A stretch of 42,002 bases of DNA, from assembly GCA_031178065.1 (NCBI GenBank), contig JAPSJS010000029.1, positions 1 to 42,002 on the forward strand, in the 5' to 3' direction. Each line of letters begins with the position of its first letter. The first letter of the stretch is position 1. This document shows, piece after piece, positions 37,247 through 42,002 of the stretch. The position numbers and the translations under genes are program-made. This DNA comes from Altererythrobacter sp. (GTDB lineage Bacteria; Pseudomonadota; Alphaproteobacteria; Sphingomonadales; Sphingomonadaceae). The notes under the pieces are model-generated. The model was not told the DNA's origin. It was given only the letters and a program-made list of their open reading frames with translations, and ran no database searches.

Positions 37247-38200
37247 TTAACTTGCGTGCCGCTCGAGCATCAGCCTGATCGCGGCGAGGAAGGAATCGAG
37301 GTCCTTCTGCCCGCTTGGGATCGCCTTGCGCAAGGTGGTAAAGCCATGGATGATCCCGGGAAATTCGAGATAGCAGACCTCCGTCCCCTGCCGGATAAGG
37401 TGCGCGGCGTAGGCGCGGCCCGAGTCGCGCAGCGGGTCGAGCCCGGCGGTGCACAGGACGGTGGGCGGCGCGCCTGAGCAGTCGCCGGCCATCGGCGTAT
37501 GGCGCGGATCGCTCGGATCGCCGCCGTAGTTGTCGGTGAACCATGCCATCGCCGCGCCGGTCAGGAAGAAGCCCTCGAAGAAGTCCTTGAGGCTCTGGTG
37601 CTGGCGCACATCGTCCGCCACCGGATAGATCGGCGCCTGCACGATCACCGGCACCCCGGCGGGCCGCGCGCAAAGCTCGTTCGCGGTGACGATCGTCAGG
37701 TTGCCGCCCGCGCTGTCGCCGGTGATGACGAGGCCGGTGAACTGCCGCCCCAGCGCGTCCGGGCTCGACGCGATCCAGCGCGCTGCCGCCTCGCAGTCGT
37801 CGGGCGCGGCGGGGAAGGGATGCTCGGGCGCGAGGCGGTAATCGACCGATACCACCGGCAGGTCGAGCTGGTGGGAGATTTCGGTGCACAGCGAATGGTA
37901 GACCTCGAGATCGCCGATCGTGAATCCGCCGCCGTGGAGGAACACCACGCAGGGGCCGGGCGCGCGGGTCTCCTTCGTATCGTAGAAGCGCAGCGGAATC
38001 TCACCCGCCGGCCCGGGGCAGGCGAGATCGCGGATCACTGCGAGCTGGCGCGGTTCCGCCTCGGCGAGCGTGCCAAGCATTCGCATCCCCTCGCGGCCTT
38101 CCTCGACCGGCAGCTCCTCGACTCCGGGACGGCCCATCTGTTCGAGCATGTCGAGAAATCCGCGCACATCCTCGCGCACGTAATGTTCGGTATCGGCCAA
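37247..38200 (-). CDS. HSL-family alpha/beta hydrolase (esterase)
   Basis: The 317-residue carboxylesterase belongs to the hormone-sensitive lipase family: oxyanion motif FLHGGGFTIGD, nucleophile Ser in VITGDSAGGNLTI, acid in CTAGLDPLRDSG and His in PGIIHGFTTL. Substrate is a short- or medium-chain ester. The start is assigned to TTG 38200 because GGGGAGGGGACA lies just upstream and the family length fits. A GTG at 38260 would add 20 residues of unlikely composition. It is followed at 13 bp by rppH. Confidence 0.87.
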   Translation of the reverse strand: MADTEHYVREDVRGFLDMLEQMGRPGVEELPVEEGREGMRMLGTLAEAEPRQLAVIRDLACPGPAGEIPLRFYDTKETRAPGPCVVFLHGGGFTIGDLEVYHSLCTEISHQLDLPVVSVDYRLAPEHPFPAAPDDCEAAARWIASSPDALGRQFTGLVITGDSAGGNLTIVTANELCARPAGVPVIVQAPIYPVADDVRQHQSLKDFFEGFFLTGAAMAWFTDNYGGDPSDPRHTPMAGDCSGAPPTVLCTAGLDPLRDSGRAYAAHLIRQGTEVCYLEFPGIIHGFTTLRKAIPSGQKDLDSFLAAIRLMLERHAS

Positions 38201-38374
38201 TGTCCCCTCCCCCAATCGGTTGCTTTTCGCAATCCTAGCGCGCAGCCGGTGCTTTTCCACTCGACATTTTTCACCCGGGGGAGAAAAACTTCATTGCGGG
38301 CGTTGGGGCGGATACATAGGTGCCGCAGCGTAGACGAGTGCACCGCCAAGTGCGGCGCCTGAAAAGGAATTCCG

Positions 38375-40393
38375 ATGGCTACCCAAGCCGCCGACACGCC
38401 GCTGGAAGCGGAAAACCCCGATGCCGTTGTTGTGCGCTTCGCCGGAGACTCCGGCGATGGCATGCAGCTCACGGGCGGGCAGTTTACGCTCTCCACTGCG
38501 CTCGCGGGCAACGATCTTGCGACGTTCCCCGACTTTCCGGCCGAAATCCGCGCGCCGCAGGGCACACTGTTTGGCGTTTCCGCTTTCCAGATCAACTTCG
38601 GCAGCCGCCAGATCAACACCGCGGGCGATGCGCCGGACGTGCTCGTGGCGATGAACCCAGCGGCACTCAAGGTGAACCTGGCGGCACTGAAGCCGGGCGG
38701 ATTGATCATCGCCGACATCGGCGAGTTCACCAAGCGCAACCTCGACAAGGCGAAGTACGAGAGCAATCCGCTCGAGGACGGCAGCCTTGCAAAGTACGAC
38801 CTGCTCGCGTTCGACATCAGCGCGCTGACGGTCGAGGCGGTCAAACCGTTCGGCCTCGGCAACAAGGACGCGCTGCGCAGCAAGAACATGTGGACCCTCG
38901 GCCTTGCGCTGTGGATGTTCGACCGTCCGCGCGAGCCGCTGCACGAGTGGCTGCGCGCCAAGTTCAAGACCAAGCCCGACATCGCGAACGCCAATATCGC
39001 CGCGCTCGATGCGGGGCATGCTTACGGCGAGACGGCGGAGCTTTCGGGCCCGCTCAAGCAGCTTCACATTGCACCGGTGGAGAGTGCGCCGGGTCTGTAC
39101 CGCACGATCACGGGGGCGGAGGCGGTTTCGCTCGGCCTCGTCGCGGGCGCGCAGCTCGCCGAGCTGCCGATGTTCTTCGGCGGCTATCCGATCACGCCCG
39201 CGAGCGCGATCCTGCACCACCTCACGCGGCTCAAGGAATTCGGCGTCACCACCTTCCAGGCGGAAGACGAGATCGCCGCCATCTGCGCCGCGATCGGGGC
39301 GAGTTACGCCGGACAACTGGGCGTCACCTCGTCGTCGGGCCCGGGCATCGCGCTCAAGGGCGAGGCGATGGGACTGGCGATCATGACCGAGCTGCCGCTG
39401 GTGATCGTCAACTCGCAGCGCGGCGGGCCGTCCACCGGCCTTCCGACCAAGACCGAGCAGAGCGACCTCTACCAGGCGGTCTACGGCCGCAACGGCGATG
39501 CGCCGATGCCGGTGATCGCTGCCCGCAGTCCATCCGACGCGTTCGAGTGCGCGATTGAGGCGTGCCGCATCGCGGTCCAGTACATGACCCCGGTCATGCT
39601 GCTGACCGACGGCTACATCGCCAATGCGGCCGAGCCGTGGAAAGTGCCGGATCCGGCGAGCTACGAGAAGTTCCCGGTGCAATTCCTGACCGAGAAGAAC
39701 GACGGCGACCAGCTGCTGCCCTACAAGCGCGACGCGAAGGGCGCGCGGCCGTGGATCAAGCCGGGTACGCCGGGCTTGCTGCACCGCATCGGCGGCATCG
39801 AGAAGCACGAGCTGACCGGCAACATCGATTACTCGCCCGACAACCACCAGAGGATGACCGACGCCCGCAAGGCGAAAGTCGAGGACGTCGCGGTGCCGGA
39901 CCAGGAAGTTGCGCTCGGCGAGGCGACCGGCAAGCTCGCGGTGGTGGGCTGGGGCTCGACCTACGGCCCGATCCACCAGGCGGTGGGCCGCGCGCGGCGC
40001 AAGGGTCTGGACGTCAGCCATATCCACGTGCGCCACATCTGGCCGCTGCCGGCCAATCTCGGCGCGCTGCTCAAGGGCTTCGACAAGGTTCTCGTGCCCG
40101 AGATGAACACCGGCCAGTTCAAGACGGTGCTGCGTGACCAGTTCCTGGTCGATGCCGAGCCGCTGACCAAGACCAGCGGCCAGCCGTTCCAGATCGCCGA
40201 GCTGGAAGAAGCGATCGGCAAGTACTTCGACGGCATTCCCGGCAACGAAGGCGGCGAGGTTCCGGCGAACGAGCAGCAGCTGCCGATATCCGAATCCGGC
40301 CATGACGACGGGACCTATCCCGACGCCCCTTTCCACGGCGACGACGCCGCGCTCCCGGGCGAGGGGTCGGACACCGGGGCGGTGAACCAATGA
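38375..40393 (+). CDS. korA: 2-oxoacid:acceptor oxidoreductase, alpha (gamma-alpha fusion) subunit
   Basis: KorA with KorB makes a ferredoxin-type 2-oxoglutarate (or other 2-oxoacid) oxidoreductase. The 672-residue protein is a gamma-alpha fusion: the gamma domain (about 20-190) begins VVVRFAGDSGDGMQLTGGQF, and the alpha domain carries PMFFGGYPITPASAILHHLT near 270. Other conserved blocks are VTSSSGPGIALKGEAMGLAI and NSQRGGPSTGLPTKTEQSDL. The last 60 residues are acidic and disordered. AAGGA lies seven bases before the ATG. KorB follows across a 98-base gap. Confidence 0.93.
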   Translation: MATQAADTPLEAENPDAVVVRFAGDSGDGMQLTGGQFTLSTALAGNDLATFPDFPAEIRAPQGTLFGVSAFQINFGSRQINTAGDAPDVLVAMNPAALKVNLAALKPGGLIIADIGEFTKRNLDKAKYESNPLEDGSLAKYDLLAFDISALTVEAVKPFGLGNKDALRSKNMWTLGLALWMFDRPREPLHEWLRAKFKTKPDIANANIAALDAGHAYGETAELSGPLKQLHIAPVESAPGLYRTITGAEAVSLGLVAGAQLAELPMFFGGYPITPASAILHHLTRLKEFGVTTFQAEDEIAAICAAIGASYAGQLGVTSSSGPGIALKGEAMGLAIMTELPLVIVNSQRGGPSTGLPTKTEQSDLYQAVYGRNGDAPMPVIAARSPSDAFECAIEACRIAVQYMTPVMLLTDGYIANAAEPWKVPDPASYEKFPVQFLTEKNDGDQLLPYKRDAKGARPWIKPGTPGLLHRIGGIEKHELTGNIDYSPDNHQRMTDARKAKVEDVAVPDQEVALGEATGKLAVVGWGSTYGPIHQAVGRARRKGLDVSHIHVRHIWPLPANLGALLKGFDKVLVPEMNTGQFKTVLRDQFLVDAEPLTKTSGQPFQIAELEEAIGKYFDGIPGNEGGEVPANEQQLPISESGHDDGTYPDAPFHGDDAALPGEGSDTGAVNQ

Positions 40394-40491
40394 TCACGTC
40401 ACGCCATCACGGCGCAAGCGGGGACCGCTCTCCCCATCGTGGAACTTCGCTGCACCAGATCCCGGCCTGCGCCGGGATGACGAGGTAGGTT
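40394..40491. repeat. REP-like palindromic sequence between korA and korB
   Basis: These 98 bases hold a perfect hairpin ATCCCGGC-CTGC-GCCGGGAT (40459-40478) and a smaller GGGGA/TCCCC stem near 40420-40435. The sequence around 40455-40482, read in reverse, matches the element at 20548. The ribosome site GAGG of korB begins at its edge (40482). It may set different levels of the two subunits by mRNA folding. Confidence 0.65.
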
Positions 40492-41526
40492 ATGAACGCC
40501 CCAGTAAAGATCGAAACCACCCTCAAGGACTGGGAGACCGACCAGGAAGTTCGCTGGTGCCCGGGCTGCGGGGACTATGCGATCCTCAAGGCCGTGCAGC
40601 GCACGCTGCCGCAGCTCGGCGCGGACCCAGCCAACACCGTGTTCATCTCCGGCATCGGCTGCTCGAGCCGCTTTCCGTACTACATGGAAAGCTACGGCTT
40701 CCACACGATCCACGGCCGCGCGCCGGCGGTGGCGACGGGTGTGAAGCTCGCCAATCCCGATCTCGACATCTGGCTGGTCACCGGCGACGGCGACGGACTG
40801 TCGATCGGCGGTAACCACCTGATGCACGTGCTGCGTCGCAACGTGAACATGCAGATCATGCTGTTCAACAACGAGATCTACGGCCTGACCAAAGGCCAGT
40901 ACTCGCCGACCAGCCGCGAGGGTACGAAGTCGCCCTCGACCCCGCTCGGCTCCTACGACCACCCGGCGCGGCCCGCCGCCTTCGCACTCGGATCGGGCGC
41001 GCGCTTCGTCGGCCGCGGATTCGACGTGTCGAAGAACCTGCCCGACGTGCTCAAGGCCGCCCACGCGCACCAGGGCGCGGCGTTCATCGAGATCTTCCAG
41101 AACTGCATCGTCTACAACAAGGACGTGTTCAACGACTTCGCCGCACCCAAGGGCGCCGAGGACCGGCAGCTCTGGCTCGAGAACGGCGCGCCGATGCTGT
41201 TCGCTGGCGGCACCAGGGGCATCGCGCTCGATCGCGACCGTCTGGAGCTCAAGGTGGTCGACGTGGTGGATGGCGATTGGCAGGCGGCCGAGGTGCTGGT
41301 GCACGACGTCACCAACCGTTCGATCGCACACATGCTGGTCGAAATGCCGTTCGGCCCGTTCCCCATGGCCCTCGGCGTCCTCTACGACGACCCGCGCCCG
41401 ACCTTCGAAACCGCCGTCATCGAAGAGCGTGCGAAGGCGAGCGAGGGCAAAACCGCGGACCTCGCCAAGCTCCTCGGCCAAGGCCAGACCTGGACCGTCA
41501 GCGGAACGGCTGCCGATCCGGTGTGA
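40492..41526 (+). CDS. korB: 2-oxoacid:acceptor oxidoreductase, beta subunit
   Basis: The 344-residue KorB holds the TPP and [4Fe-4S] sites. VRWCPGCGDYAIL gives C-x2-C near residue 23, GIGCSSRFPYYM the third cysteine, and FQNCIVYNKDV a further one. The TPP-metal motif is VTGDGDGLSIGGNHLM followed by LFNNEIYGLTKGQYSPTS. It forms the complex with KorA, and electrons go to ferredoxin; no ferredoxin gene is in view. The TGA at 41524-41526 is five bases before the left end of an inverted-repeat element. Confidence 0.93.
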   Translation: MNAPVKIETTLKDWETDQEVRWCPGCGDYAILKAVQRTLPQLGADPANTVFISGIGCSSRFPYYMESYGFHTIHGRAPAVATGVKLANPDLDIWLVTGDGDGLSIGGNHLMHVLRRNVNMQIMLFNNEIYGLTKGQYSPTSREGTKSPSTPLGSYDHPARPAAFALGSGARFVGRGFDVSKNLPDVLKAAHAHQGAAFIEIFQNCIVYNKDVFNDFAAPKGAEDRQLWLENGAPMLFAGGTRGIALDRDRLELKVVDVVDGDWQAAEVLVHDVTNRSIAHMLVEMPFGPFPMALGVLYDDPRPTFETAVIEERAKASEGKTADLAKLLGQGQTWTVSGTAADPV

Positions 41527-41531
41527 GGTTG

Positions 41532-41987
41532 GGTTCACACGAAGACACGAAGATGTCGTTCTTGGACGATCTGGAGGCGATTGCGTCGGAGGTCGTCGAT
41601 TGTGGCTTCCAGCTGCACAACGATCTTGGGCCTGGCTTGCTGGAAAGTGCATACGAGGCGTTGATGGCCGCCGAACTGCATCGGCGCGGGTTGAGTGTGG
41701 CGCGCCAAGTCGCTGTACCCCTTTCTTACAAGGGCGTTGTCGTAGACAACGCATTTAAGATCGACCTGCTCATTGAGCAAAAGCTGATCGTCGAGCTGAA
41801 ATCCATCGACCGGCTGGCGCCGGTCCACGGAAAGCAAGTCCTTACTTACCTTCGGCTCATGTCCTTACCTCTCGGGTTGCTGATGAACTTCGGTCAGGCC
41901 ACCTTCAAAGACGGCATCAGGCGCATCGCCAACGACTACTACCGGCGGTAACCTCAATCTCGACATCTTCGTGTCTTCGTGTGAACC
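41532..41987. mobile_element. Candidate element with perfect 27-bp terminal inverted repeats, carrying a GxxExxY gene
   Basis: Bases 41532-41558 and 41961-41987 are exact reverse complements (27 of 27), enclosing one gene, 456 bp in all. Each end holds two tandem copies of ACACGAAG. The left end contains the gene's ATG. No direct target duplication is seen beside the ends. The right end is 15 bases from the window end. It is not a known IS: there is no transposase, and the encoded protein is a PD-(D/E)XK-like GxxExxY protein. Confidence 0.65.
41553..41951 (+). CDS. GxxExxY protein (PD-(D/E)XK nuclease-like)
   Basis: The 132-residue protein belongs to the GxxExxY family (PDDEXK_3). The motif is GLLESAYEAL near residue 27, and the nuclease-like residues are Asp in FKIDLLIEQ and ExK in LIVELKSID. 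The D-ExK set is complete, so it may be a catalytic nuclease, though activity of this family is not established to my knowledge. ATG 41553 lies inside the left inverted repeat; an alternative GTG at 41523 overlaps the korB stop by four bases. Confidence 0.85.
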   Translation: MSFLDDLEAIASEVVDCGFQLHNDLGPGLLESAYEALMAAELHRRGLSVARQVAVPLSYKGVVVDNAFKIDLLIEQKLIVELKSIDRLAPVHGKQVLTYLRLMSLPLGLLMNFGQATFKDGIRRIANDYYRR

Positions 41988-42002
41988 AAACTAGATGGAC
42001 AA

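Noticed and set aside
38291-40390. A 699-codon frame antisense to korA
   Set aside because: Composition bias only; korA on the forward strand has every family motif.
41520-42002. Target-site duplication flanking the GxxExxY element
   Set aside because: The bases before 41532 and after 41987 do not match over any useful length, so no duplication can be claimed from this window.

Overview
This 42 kb window is GC-rich (by eye roughly two thirds G+C), densely coded chromosomal DNA. It reads as an alphaproteobacterium of the order Sphingomonadales, most likely the Erythrobacteraceae. This is an inference from gene content and protein style: a class I (archaeal-type) lysyl-tRNA synthetase, an RNase E with a large acidic insert in S1 and a K/R-rich tail, sdhC-sdhD-sdhA, a KorAB oxidoreductase, and many ATGA or GTGA stop-start overlaps. 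No tRNA, rRNA, phage, CRISPR array or complete insertion sequence was seen.

Layout. 1-3231: cell-surface glycan genes (a CDP-glycerol transferase-like enzyme cut by the window edge, a Wzx/MATE-like flippase, a MobA-like nucleotidyltransferase). 3524-8535: rne, a 439-bp divergent control region, a cell-wall amidase and ubiA. 8582-9515: a glyoxalase-fold gene and divergent soxR, with a near-consensus SoxR box between them. 9521-12768: a SixA-like phosphatase overlapping a DinG/XPD-type Fe-S helicase. 12968-17954: a Pro/Ala-rich membrane protein, class I LysRS, a prolyl-4-hydroxylase-like dioxygenase, cytochrome b561 and an RcnB-like protein with 33-bp internal repeats. 18106-20518: DUF2459 protein, prmA and an SDR. 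20716-25434: sdhCDA without sdhB, followed by a DJ-1/PfpI protein, a gluzincin-like putative peptidase and a group III truncated globin. 25454-29352: a periplasmic cyclophilin, an FMN-dependent hydroxyacid dehydrogenase, and a divergent BlaI/BlaR-type pair with two operators lying on the promoter. 29364-33247: a hypothetical secreted protein, a YpfJ zinc peptidase, 3-hydroxybutyrate dehydrogenase and an M28 lipoprotein peptidase. 33325-38200: guaB, an RsmB-like rRNA methyltransferase, a TPR protein, rppH and an HSL-type esterase. 38375-41526: korA and korB. 41532-41987: a compact element with perfect 27-bp terminal inverted repeats carrying a GxxExxY (PD-(D/E)XK-like) gene.

Most genes are housekeeping: RNA turnover (rne, rppH), translation (lysS, prmA, rsmB-like), respiration and the TCA cycle (sdhCDA, korAB, cytochrome b561, ubiA), purine synthesis (guaB) and the envelope. 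The unusual signals are the inverted-repeat-bounded GxxExxY cassette after korB, the SoxR box driving a glyoxalase-fold gene, the BlaI-type regulon whose sensor protease lacks a penicillin-binding domain, the absence of sdhB, and repeat elements inserted close to start codons of rsmB-like and korB.
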